Assembly: GCA_964574335.1 (NCBI GenBank)
Contig: CAZNNH010000001.1
Span: 1 to 64,000 of the forward strand
DNA: 64,000 nucleotides
Source of the DNA: CAZNNH01 sp964574335
GTDB taxonomy: Bacteria > Acidobacteriota > Vicinamibacteria > Fen-336
Reading direction: 5' to 3'
In this document: positions 42,926-50,967 of the stretch, piece by piece
Position numbering within the stretch: position 1 is the stretch's first letter
Layout: each line of letters starts with the position of its first letter
Program-made: the position numbers and the translations under genes
The notes under the pieces: model-generated
What the model was told of the DNA's origin: nothing
Database searches by the model: none
Seen by the model: the letters and a program-made list of their open reading frames with translations, nothing else

Positions 42926-45064
42926 TCACTCCGGGACGGGGAAGCCCCGGTCGCGCATCAGCGCCTCCATCCCGGCGTCGCGGCCCCGGAAGGCGCGGTA
43001 AGCCTCGGCCGGGTCCACCGCGTTGCGCGGCGCGAACAGGTGCTCGACCAGCCTCTTGGCCAGCGCCTTGTCGTAGAAGCCGCCCGGGGCCTCGGCGAAT
43101 GCCTCGGCCGCGTCCGCGGTCAGGACGTCGGCCCACATGTAGCCGTAGTAGCCGGCGGCGTAGCCCTCGCCGGAGAAGACGTGGGTGAACTGCGGGCTCC
43201 GGTGCCGCATCACCACCTGGTGCGGCATCCCCAGCTCGGCCAGGGCCTTCTTCTCGTAGGCGTCGACGTCGAGACCGGCCGGGTCCATGGTGTGGTACCG
43301 CATGTCCAAAAGGGCCGAGGCCAGGTACTCGGTGGTCAGGAAGCCCTGGTTGAAGGTCCGCGCCTTCTTGATCTTGGCCACCAGCTCCGCCGGCATCGGC
43401 TTGCCGGTCTCATGGTGGACCAGGAAGCGCTCGATCACCGGGTCGGTGAGCAGCCAGCGCTCCAATAGCTGGGACTGCAGCTCGGTGTAGTCGCGGACGC
43501 CGCCGTTGAGGGTCGGGTACTCGACGTTCGACAGCAGGGCGTGCAGGGCGTGGCCGAACTCGTGGAAGAGGGTGGTGGCGTCGTCCCACGAGACGAGCAC
43601 CGGCTCCCCGGGTGCCGCCTTGATGAAGTTGGCGTTGTTCGAGCCCAGCACGGTCACTTCGCCGTCGAAGGTCTCGTGGCCGCGGTAGGTGGCCGCCCAG
43701 GCCCCCGAGCGCTTCCCGGTCCGGGCGAAGGGATCGAGGTACCAGAAGCCGACGTGACGACCGGAGTCGCGGTCCTTGACCTCGAAGACCGTGACGTCGT
43801 CGTGGTAGACGGGGACCGATCCGGGCGCCACCGGCTCGAAGGTCAGACCGAAGACCTCGCCGGCCACGAAAAACAGCGCCTGGCGGAGCTTGTCGAGCTG
43901 CAGGTACTGCTTGACCTCACCCGAGTCCAGGTCGTACTTGGCCTTGCGGACCTTCTCGGCGTAGTAGCGGTAGTCCCAGGGCTCGATGGTGACGCCCTTC
44001 CCCTCGGCGTCGGCGATCGCCTGCATGTCGGCGACCTCCTCCTTCACCCGGAGAAGGGCCGCCGGCCACACCGCCTCCATCAGGGCGAAGGCCCGCTCCG
44101 GGGTCTTGGCCATCCGGTTCTCCAGCCGCCAGGCGGCGTAGCTCGGGTAGCCGAGCAGCCCGACCCGTTCGTGCCGGAGCTGCAGGATCTCGGCGACCAG
44201 GGCGTTGTTGTCGTGCTCGTCACCGTTGTCGCCCCGCGAGTAGTAGGTCCGCCACACCTTCTCGCGCAGCGCCCGCTGGTCGGAGAAAATGAGGAACGGG
44301 TCCATCGAGGAGCGGGTGTTGGTCACGGCGTACTCGCCCGGGTGTCCCCGCTCGGCGGCGGCGGCCGCCGCCGACTTGACGAAGGACTCCGGCAGCCCGC
44401 CGAGCTGCTCCTCGGTCAGGTAGGTGACGTAGCCCTCCTCGTCCGCCAGCACGTTGTTGCCGAAGGCGGTGTGCAGCTCGGCCAGGCGCTGGTTGATCTC
44501 CGCGTAGCGGAGCTTCTTCTCCCCCTCGAGCGTGGCGCCGTTGCGGGCGAAGCCGTCGTAGGTCAGGAGCGCCAGGCGCTGCTGGTCCGGGCGCAGGGCC
44601 TTCGTCTCCTCGGACTCGTAGGCCGCCTTGACCCGTGCGAACAGCTCCGGGTTCTGGGTGATCTTCGAGTTGAACTCCGCCAACCTGGGGGCCATCTCCC
44701 TCTGGATGGCCCGGAACTCCGGCGTGGAACGATTGCCGCTCCAGATGCGCCAGTAGGTGAAGACCCGGTCCAGGTCGCGGCCGGACCGCTCCAGGGCCAG
44801 GACGGTGTTCTCGAAGCTGGGCGGATCGGCCTCGGCGGCGATGATCTCGATCTCCTTGAGCTGCCGGGCCATGGCGATCTCGAGGGCCGGCTTCAGCGCC
44901 TCGAGGTCCATCTCGTCGAAGGCCGGGACGCCGTCGTAGGGGCCGGTCCACGGCGCGAGCAGGACGTTCCCTTGCTTCACCGGCTCCTCCGCCTGCGCCG
45001 GCGCCGAGAATGCGACGGCCATCAAGATGACGACGACGACGATCGGTCTCAGGGTTCCGGGCAT
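42926..45064 (-). CDS. M3-family metallopeptidase (Dcp-like oligopeptidase)
   Basis: A 712-aa zinc peptidase with a signal peptide (RPIVVVVILMAVAFSAPAQA). The HExxH motif is in TLFHEFGHALHALL near residue 500, with the third ligand region following (DYTELQSQLLERW). The size and the FVKSAAAAAAERGHPGEYAV and MDPFLIFSDQRALREKVWRT blocks fit exported peptidyl-dipeptidase Dcp-like members. It should trim short peptides in the periplasm. It starts at ATG 45064. The 166-bp gap to the next gene holds its promoter. Confidence 0.92.
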   Translation of the reverse strand: MPGTLRPIVVVVILMAVAFSAPAQAEEPVKQGNVLLAPWTGPYDGVPAFDEMDLEALKPALEIAMARQLKEIEIIAAEADPPSFENTVLALERSGRDLDRVFTYWRIWSGNRSTPEFRAIQREMAPRLAEFNSKITQNPELFARVKAAYESEETKALRPDQQRLALLTYDGFARNGATLEGEKKLRYAEINQRLAELHTAFGNNVLADEEGYVTYLTEEQLGGLPESFVKSAAAAAAERGHPGEYAVTNTRSSMDPFLIFSDQRALREKVWRTYYSRGDNGDEHDNNALVAEILQLRHERVGLLGYPSYAAWRLENRMAKTPERAFALMEAVWPAALLRVKEEVADMQAIADAEGKGVTIEPWDYRYYAEKVRKAKYDLDSGEVKQYLQLDKLRQALFFVAGEVFGLTFEPVAPGSVPVYHDDVTVFEVKDRDSGRHVGFWYLDPFARTGKRSGAWAATYRGHETFDGEVTVLGSNNANFIKAAPGEPVLVSWDDATTLFHEFGHALHALLSNVEYPTLNGGVRDYTELQSQLLERWLLTDPVIERFLVHHETGKPMPAELVAKIKKARTFNQGFLTTEYLASALLDMRYHTMDPAGLDVDAYEKKALAELGMPHQVVMRHRSPQFTHVFSGEGYAAGYYGYMWADVLTADAAEAFAEAPGGFYDKALAKRLVEHLFAPRNAVDPAEAYRAFRGRDAGMEALMRDRGFPVPE

Positions 45065-45230
45065 GTTTCGATCTCCCTCTCGAGATGGCCGAGGCGGGGC
45101 CGGACGGTGCGACCGCCGGACAAGCCTGGCGCGGCCCAGCCAGATCGCCTCCCGCCGAGGCGCAGTGGCGATTGTGCCCGATCTGAAGGCTCCGGGTCGA
45201 GGGCGGCGGAGCGCCCCGGACGGGGCGCGC

Positions 45231-45599
45231 CTACGGCTGGAACGCGCGGGGGTTGTAGCGCTCGGCGCGGCCGCGGGCGAGCTGGAGCTTTCGCTCCAGC
45301 CGCTGCAGCGCGGCGGCGTCCTTCTGCGGATCGAGCGGGCCCAGCCGCTTCTCGTACAGCCTGACCAGGGCCTCGGCCACCCGGGCGTCGAACGGCATGT
45401 GGTGGAGCCACACCTCCCACTCGTCGGTCAGGTCCTCCAGGCTCTCGCCGTAGTCGTCGCTCTTCAGCAGGGCGTGGTTGGCGACGGCCACCCCCGGGTA
45501 TCCGTAGGGATCCAGGCCCAGGGTGGTCTTCGAGTCGCTGAAGAAGCCGTCCCCGCCGTACATCGGGTACTCGAGGCCGACCGGCCTCTGGTTGCAGCC
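45231..45599 (-). other. In-frame coding extension after the UGA of the membrane peptidase gene
   Basis: Immediately after TGA 45602-45600, and in the same frame, an open stretch of 122 codons encodes GCNQRPVGLEYPMYGGDGFF, then SDSKTTLGLDPYGYPGVAVA, and a TPR-like helical end (EWEVWLHHMPFDARVAEALV, RLYEKRLGPLDPQ). It ends with TAG at 45231. No ribosome site precedes its first ATG (45563). It reads as the natural C-terminal continuation of the protein. The UGA could be a mutation, a read-through codon, or selenocysteine (see findings). Confidence 0.55.
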
Positions 45600-47759
45600 T
45601 CAGGTGAAGCCCGAAAGGGCCTGCACGAGCTGCCGGACCGCGGCGGCCTCGTCGCCCAGCTTGCGACGGCCGAGCCCGCTGTAGAGGGCCGGGATCGACT
45701 CGTCCGCGCGGTCCAGGCGGTCGAGGCCCTTGCGGATCTCGCCGCGACCGAGCTCCACCACCCCAACCTCCGCCAGCGTCTTGTCGCTGAGCTGGCCCTC
45801 GGCGTCGATCTTGCCGGCGAGCTCGGAGAGCAGCTCGAAGCGGCGCTCGCCGATGAGGTACTCGATGCTGGACTGAAGCGCCCAGTCCTGCTGGGCCCAG
45901 CGCTCGTCGTGGTACTGCCCCCAGAGATGGATCCCCTCGTCGAAGTCCTCGCCGAAGTATCGACGGATGGAGCCGGCGACGGCGTCGGGATCGAACCGCG
46001 CTGCGACCTCGTCCCGGAGCCCGGGGAGCTCGGAGACCAGGATCGTCACCGGGAAGAAGAACTCACCCGTGTCGCCCGCCGCCCGCAGCAGGTGGGGGGC
46101 CGAGACGGTCCCCTCCGGCGCGTCGAAGTAGTGGAGCTGGAAGTGGAGGTATCCCTCGCTCAGCCGGGACACTCGGCGGCGGATGTCCTCGGGCAGCCGG
46201 TCTTCCTTGTCCGGTGGATAGGCGAGGGCGAGGGTGGTGGCCTGCTTCTTCCACGCCTTGATGAAGTCCTTCTGCAGGTACTCCACCCAGATGTCCTGGG
46301 TGGCCACGTCGTAGGTCACGAAGGTGTCCAGCGCGTCGTCGTAGCCCACGATCACGAAGACGTGGGCGGGCACGTAGACCAGCACCGGGAAGCCGGCGTC
46401 GATCAGGGCCTTGATGTCGTCGATCCCGGCCATCGGAAGGTAGTCGTGGCGGAAGCCCTCCTGGTCGGCCAGCCAGCTCTGGTTCACGGCGAAGGTCCCG
46501 CTGGTGAGACCGGTGATCCTCTCTCCGATCACCCGGGCGCTCACGTTGGCACCCCAGTACCGCATGGCCAGGGCCAGCGAGTTGGGCGCGCAGTAGGCGG
46601 CCTTGTACTCGGTGCGGGTCTCGATGCCGGGCAGCACCACCCGCCGGCCTCCTCCGTTGCGGGCCAGGTTGTCCAGGAACCGGCTGGCCTTCTTGACCCG
46701 CTCGGCGTTGGCCGTGTACTTGGCCACCACCCGCCGGAAGCCCCGCTCCGCCTTGGCCGCGTCGCCCAGCTTGTGGGAGAGCAGGGCCGCCCGGTACTGG
46801 AGGTACGAGGCCACCTGCTCGCTCGGCTGCTTCTCGAGGCCGATCTCGTACGCGTAGACCGCCGGCCCGGTGTGGGCGGCTCGCTCCAGGCTCCGGCCCA
46901 GGGCCAGGAACAGCTCGCCGGTGTGGCCGGAGGTCACCGCCAGGACGAGGCCGGCCGCCAGGTTCATGCCGAGGGCCAGCCCGGCCCGCTTCAGCTTCGC
47001 CGCCACCCCCTGCGGAGCGATGATGAAGAAGAGCAGGAACACAGGCCACCAGGTGCCGACCAGGAAGTGGCCCAGCATCAGCGGCGCCATCACCGCCTCC
47101 CAGCCGGCCCCGGTGGCGGCCCCCGCCTGGAACCCGGGGATCGCGATCAGGGCCTCCACGGCGGCCACCCACCCCAGATGCGCCCAGACCAGGGTCAGGC
47201 CGAGGAGCACCACCTGCCCTCCCGTGGCCCGCGGCCAGAAGCGGCCCAGCAAGCCCCCCGCCGCACCCCCCGACAGCGCCAGGAAGAACCCGGCGGTCGT
47301 CACCCGCATGGCGGCGTAGCTGTCGTCGAAGAGCACCGGCCACGCCGTCGAGGCGAGCCGGTCCATCAGCAGCAGGTAGACGACCATGCTCGCGGTCCCC
47401 AGCGTCCCGCCGATCAGCGTGCCCCCGGCGATGCCGGCCAGGGTGTGCCGGTAGGTCCCCGTCTCGCGAGGCGGGGTCGGGTGCGTCTCGCGGTAGCGCG
47501 CATGGGGGCCACGCAGCGCGAGGAACAGGGCGGTCCCCGCCACCAGGTGCACGCCGGTCAGGAGCAGGGCGGACCAGTACCACTCCACGCGCCAGAAGAC
47601 CGCGAAGGCGATGAGGGCCGTGCCCAGGACGAACGACGCCAAGCCGACGGCCCAGCCCGCTCGTCGATGGCCGAAGCGGCCGAGCGACGCCCCGGCGGCG
47701 GGCCCCGAGCAGCACAGGCCCCCCACCATCGTCATCGGGACCAGCCAACCCGGGTGCAT
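45600..47759 (-). CDS. Polytopic membrane protein with C39-like papain-fold peptidase domain
   Basis: A 719-aa protein. Residues 1-280 hold about eight hydrophobic segments. A TPR-like stretch follows (300-365). A papain-like C39-type domain is seen at 385-490: C390 in AAYCAPNSLALAMRYWG, H466 in PVLVYVPAHVFVIVGYD and a downstream aspartate (VTYD). The rest is helical repeats. C39-like domains cleave peptides after glycine pairs in exporters, or act alone as unknown proteases. The ATG is directly after the stop of the next gene (TAGATG), so the two are coupled. The frame ends in TGA but coding sequence continues beyond it. I know of no characterised homolog with this build. Confidence 0.75.
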   Translation of the reverse strand: MHPGWLVPMTMVGGLCCSGPAAGASLGRFGHRRAGWAVGLASFVLGTALIAFAVFWRVEWYWSALLLTGVHLVAGTALFLALRGPHARYRETHPTPPRETGTYRHTLAGIAGGTLIGGTLGTASMVVYLLLMDRLASTAWPVLFDDSYAAMRVTTAGFFLALSGGAAGGLLGRFWPRATGGQVVLLGLTLVWAHLGWVAAVEALIAIPGFQAGAATGAGWEAVMAPLMLGHFLVGTWWPVFLLFFIIAPQGVAAKLKRAGLALGMNLAAGLVLAVTSGHTGELFLALGRSLERAAHTGPAVYAYEIGLEKQPSEQVASYLQYRAALLSHKLGDAAKAERGFRRVVAKYTANAERVKKASRFLDNLARNGGGRRVVLPGIETRTEYKAAYCAPNSLALAMRYWGANVSARVIGERITGLTSGTFAVNQSWLADQEGFRHDYLPMAGIDDIKALIDAGFPVLVYVPAHVFVIVGYDDALDTFVTYDVATQDIWVEYLQKDFIKAWKKQATTLALAYPPDKEDRLPEDIRRRVSRLSEGYLHFQLHYFDAPEGTVSAPHLLRAAGDTGEFFFPVTILVSELPGLRDEVAARFDPDAVAGSIRRYFGEDFDEGIHLWGQYHDERWAQQDWALQSSIEYLIGERRFELLSELAGKIDAEGQLSDKTLAEVGVVELGRGEIRKGLDRLDRADESIPALYSGLGRRKLGDEAAAVRQLVQALSGFT

Positions 47760-50450
47760 CTACTCGCTCCCCAGGCCCGCGAGCTGGCGCTGGGCCTCCT
47801 CCCGCACCGAGCCGCCGGCGTCGATGCGGGCCGCCCACGCCAGCGCCCGACGGGCCTCACGGACCCGGCCCTGCTGCGCCAGCAGGCGGCCGTAGCGCAG
47901 ATGGTAGACCGGCCGGTAGGAGCGCATACCGACCGCCCGGCCGTACTCCCGAAGCGCCGCGGTCACGTGACCCTCGGCCTCGGCGACCGCTCCGAGGCAG
48001 AACGGGTAGTCGGCGTCCGTCTCCACCTGCTCGGCGTCGACCTCTCGGAGGATCCGCCCCGCCTCTTCCGGCTGCCCCAGCAGCACGTGGCCGTACGCCA
48101 GGCGGAGCTTGGCCTGGAAGTCCTCGGGCGATGCGGAGACGGCGCCCGCCAGCGCCTCGACCCTCCCGGCGACGTCGCCTCGCTGCTCATTGGCGTCGGA
48201 CAGGGCCTTCCAGTGGTCGTGCCGGGCCGGATCCGCCGACACCTGCGCCCGCATCAGCCGGGCGATGCGCTCCAGGTCCTGCGGGTCGCTGCGATCGAGC
48301 GTCGACAGGTAGGCCTCGTCGACGTACCAGGCGAGGCGATCCTCTTCCAGGTCCTTCTCGAATCGCTGCCGGGCCCGCTCCAGGAACCGGCGGGTGTCGG
48401 GGCGGTCGAGGATCTCGCCGACCCGGGCCAGCTCGGGAAACTGCCTGTCCAGCGGGATGCGGCTTCGGATCCGGGAGAGGCGGGACTCCCAGAGCCTTCC
48501 GGCCAGGTGGCCCACCTCCAGCGCCAGCGGCTCGTCGCGGGCGGCGGCGATCCGGGCCCACTCCAGGCCCGCCACCGGATCGGCCTGCTGGACGAAGGCC
48601 AGGCCGATCAGCGCGGCGAGCCGAGCCCGACTCGCCAGCCTGAGCTCCTCGAGGTCGACACCCAACGCGCTCGCGGCCGAGGCGGCCTGGGTCTCCGGAC
48701 ATACCACCGCCATCAGCGGGCCACGGTAGGCTAGGCTGTCGCCCTCCCAGAAGGCGACGGCGTACTCCCGGTAGGCCTCGTTCGCGATCCTTTCCAGCCG
48801 CTCCCGGCCCTCCTCGTCCTCGCGCAGGGTCAGGATCTGTTCCGCCTCGCGGCGCGACTCGACCTTCAACCGGCCCGAGAGGTCCTCGAAGCAGTAGGCG
48901 CGGAAGACGGATCGTCCCGTGTCGTGGCTGAAGACGACGGCAAAGGAGCCGTAGTCCTGGTGGATCACCGGGAACCCGGCCGCGAGCAGCGCGGTGAGGG
49001 AGTCCTTCTGCGCCGGCAGGAGCAGCACCTCGTAGCCGAGGCTCCGCGCCGCATCGTCGAGGTCGGCCAGGCTGGGCAGCGGGCTCAGCAGGATCTCGTC
49101 GTCGCTGCGGGACAACGCCTTCAGCCGGATCTTCACCTCCGACTCGGTGGTGCCCTTCCCCTCCCAGTAGCGGGCCACGGACAGCAGCGCCATCCAGTTC
49201 TGGGTGAGGTACGCCTCGTAGTCCACCATGGGGATGTCGAGGTCGGGGCCCGAGGAAGGGCTCCCGAAGCCCGGGCTGGCCAGGGCGCCATGGGCGCGCA
49301 ATGAGACCCAGTGCCACTGGTTGGCGGCCCCGAACCGCCGCTCCAGCTCCTGGTAGAGGCGCCGGGCGGCCTCGGCGTCGCCGTGCTGGTAGCGGTACCG
49401 GGCCAGGTCCTCCGCGATCGCCGGCCACTGGGCATGGTCGGGGTAACGCTCGAGCAGGGTGTGCAAGAGGAGCTGGGCGCGCTCGCGGGTGTTGGCGTTG
49501 CCGGAGTGGGCATCGTAGAGGAGCTGGGGCTGCAGGGCGGTCCACATCCCCGTCGACGCGAACCATCCCGGGGACGAGCAGAGAAACGCCAGCGGCACCA
49601 GCAGGGTCCGCAGGGCGAAGTCGCGGATCCGCGCGGGCGCCCCGAACAGCAGCGCCACGGTGATGTAGCTGAGGACGGTGAGGTCACCGTGTCGCCAAAG
49701 CAGGCCCCGGAAGCCGGCGGTCCACGGCGGGATCAGGGCCGCCTGGGTGGCGGCCATCATCTCCATCGGGCTCGCACCCCGGTGGAGGAGGAACAGCAGC
49801 AGCAGGCCGAGCAGGCTGAAGCCGGTGAAGGTGACGGCCAGCGCGCAGACGAACGTCAGGACGTGGCTGGCGCGGAACCGTCGGCCCGCCCCCGCCCACC
49901 AGAGGCCCACCGCCAGGCCCGCGACCACGCCCACCGGCAGATAGGAGAAGCAGTCCCAGAGCACCGACTGGCGGTCCAGGGCGTCGAGCGAGCCCTGCAT
50001 GGGGACCCGTCCCGCCATCGCCTTCGGGATCGAGAACATGATCCCGGCAGAGGCGCCCAGGATCGCCCCGACGCCGAGACGCCCGATCCAGGACCGCCAC
50101 TCCCGGAGGTCATACCGGCGCTCGGCCGGACCCAGGTACCTCCTCTGGACCAGCCAGGCGCTCGCCGCCCACAGCAGGTTGACGGCCAGGGCCAGCGAGC
50201 TCACCCACCACCAGGGCAGCGTGGCCCGCATCGACGCCCAGCCGACCAGGACGGAGAGGGCCAGGTTGGCGGCCACCGCGGCCACGGCCGGCCGCCGGAG
50301 GCCCCGCCGGTAGAGGGCCCAGGACACCATCAGCCATGGGAAGAGCCCCGACACCGCCAGCCCGACGAGAAGAAGCGCGTACCCGGGCCACGGACCGGGC
50401 GGCTCCTGCGGCGCCTTTGGCACGGCTGGCGAGTCTGGCGGGTCCGACAT
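47760..50450 (-). CDS. Polytopic membrane TPR protein with degenerate C39-like domain
   Basis: About 896 aa: about eight membrane segments (residues 1-300), TPR-like helices, a C39-like domain and a long C-terminal TPR region (KALSDANEQRGDVAGRVEAL, LRLAYGHVLLGQPEEAGRIL, YHLRYGRLLAQQGRVREARR). Aligned with its neighbour, the catalytic cysteine position is leucine (EAYLTQNWMALLSVARYW) and the histidine region reads PVIHQDYGSFAVVFSHD with no histidine at the expected place. So it is probably a non-catalytic partner. Start taken at ATG 50450; ATG 50498 is in frame. It is followed directly by the catalytic paralog. Confidence 0.72.
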   Translation of the reverse strand: MSDPPDSPAVPKAPQEPPGPWPGYALLLVGLAVSGLFPWLMVSWALYRRGLRRPAVAAVAANLALSVLVGWASMRATLPWWWVSSLALAVNLLWAASAWLVQRRYLGPAERRYDLREWRSWIGRLGVGAILGASAGIMFSIPKAMAGRVPMQGSLDALDRQSVLWDCFSYLPVGVVAGLAVGLWWAGAGRRFRASHVLTFVCALAVTFTGFSLLGLLLLFLLHRGASPMEMMAATQAALIPPWTAGFRGLLWRHGDLTVLSYITVALLFGAPARIRDFALRTLLVPLAFLCSSPGWFASTGMWTALQPQLLYDAHSGNANTRERAQLLLHTLLERYPDHAQWPAIAEDLARYRYQHGDAEAARRLYQELERRFGAANQWHWVSLRAHGALASPGFGSPSSGPDLDIPMVDYEAYLTQNWMALLSVARYWEGKGTTESEVKIRLKALSRSDDEILLSPLPSLADLDDAARSLGYEVLLLPAQKDSLTALLAAGFPVIHQDYGSFAVVFSHDTGRSVFRAYCFEDLSGRLKVESRREAEQILTLREDEEGRERLERIANEAYREYAVAFWEGDSLAYRGPLMAVVCPETQAASAASALGVDLEELRLASRARLAALIGLAFVQQADPVAGLEWARIAAARDEPLALEVGHLAGRLWESRLSRIRSRIPLDRQFPELARVGEILDRPDTRRFLERARQRFEKDLEEDRLAWYVDEAYLSTLDRSDPQDLERIARLMRAQVSADPARHDHWKALSDANEQRGDVAGRVEALAGAVSASPEDFQAKLRLAYGHVLLGQPEEAGRILREVDAEQVETDADYPFCLGAVAEAEGHVTAALREYGRAVGMRSYRPVYHLRYGRLLAQQGRVREARRALAWAARIDAGGSVREEAQRQLAGLGSE

Positions 50451-50611
50451 CGCCAGACAATAGAAGACGGGCGAGCCGGCGTCAACGTGGTCTTCCATCG
50501 TCCACCGCCCCCCGAAGAGGTCTGCTGCTTGGACACTGATGGGACGCCAGTGGATCCTGGTGGCGCGGCGTCTCCTGCCGCCGGCTGCGGGGATAGGGTA
50601 AAGTGTGAGCC

Positions 50612-50899
50612 ATGGACTTCATCCACCGGGCCTTTGGTGGCGGCGCCCACACCGCGCCACACGAGACGCTGGCGGCTCTGGAGCAGAAGTACCGCCCCGT
50701 CCTGGAGCGGGCCGCTCGACTGGAGCTCAAGATCGTTACCCTTCGCCTCGAGGGCGAGAGGGTCGTCCTGGAGGCGACCGCACCCAGCCCCGAGGCGAAG
50801 GAAGCCCTCCTGCAGGAGCTGGAGCTGCTCGACCCGAACGGGGAAGAGTTCCAGGCCCACATCGCCGTGGCCGCGGCGCCCACTACCGGCACGCGGTAG
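50612..50899 (+). CDS. Small soluble protein with BON-like pattern
   Basis: A 95-aa cytoplasmic protein. The segment LELKIVTLRLEGERVVLEAT followed by PSPEAKEALLQELELLDP has the beta-alpha-beta spacing of a BON domain or a LysM-partner protein. No signal peptide. Start is ATG 50612. It is divergent from the membrane-protein pair across a 160-bp gap and converges on the proton ATPase gene. Function unknown. Confidence 0.65.
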   Translation: MDFIHRAFGGGAHTAPHETLAALEQKYRPVLERAARLELKIVTLRLEGERVVLEATAPSPEAKEALLQELELLDPNGEEFQAHIAVAAAPTTGTR

Positions 50900-50967
50900 C
50901 TTGGTACGTCACCCGCCCGCCGTCCGGTGAGAGTCGTCGAGTCTCTGTTGGGGCTCGCGACGGAGCG

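Noticed and set aside
43541..48734. Very long plus-strand open frames opposite the M3 peptidase and membrane proteins
   Set aside because: They are antisense shadows; the minus-strand products have clear domains and starts.
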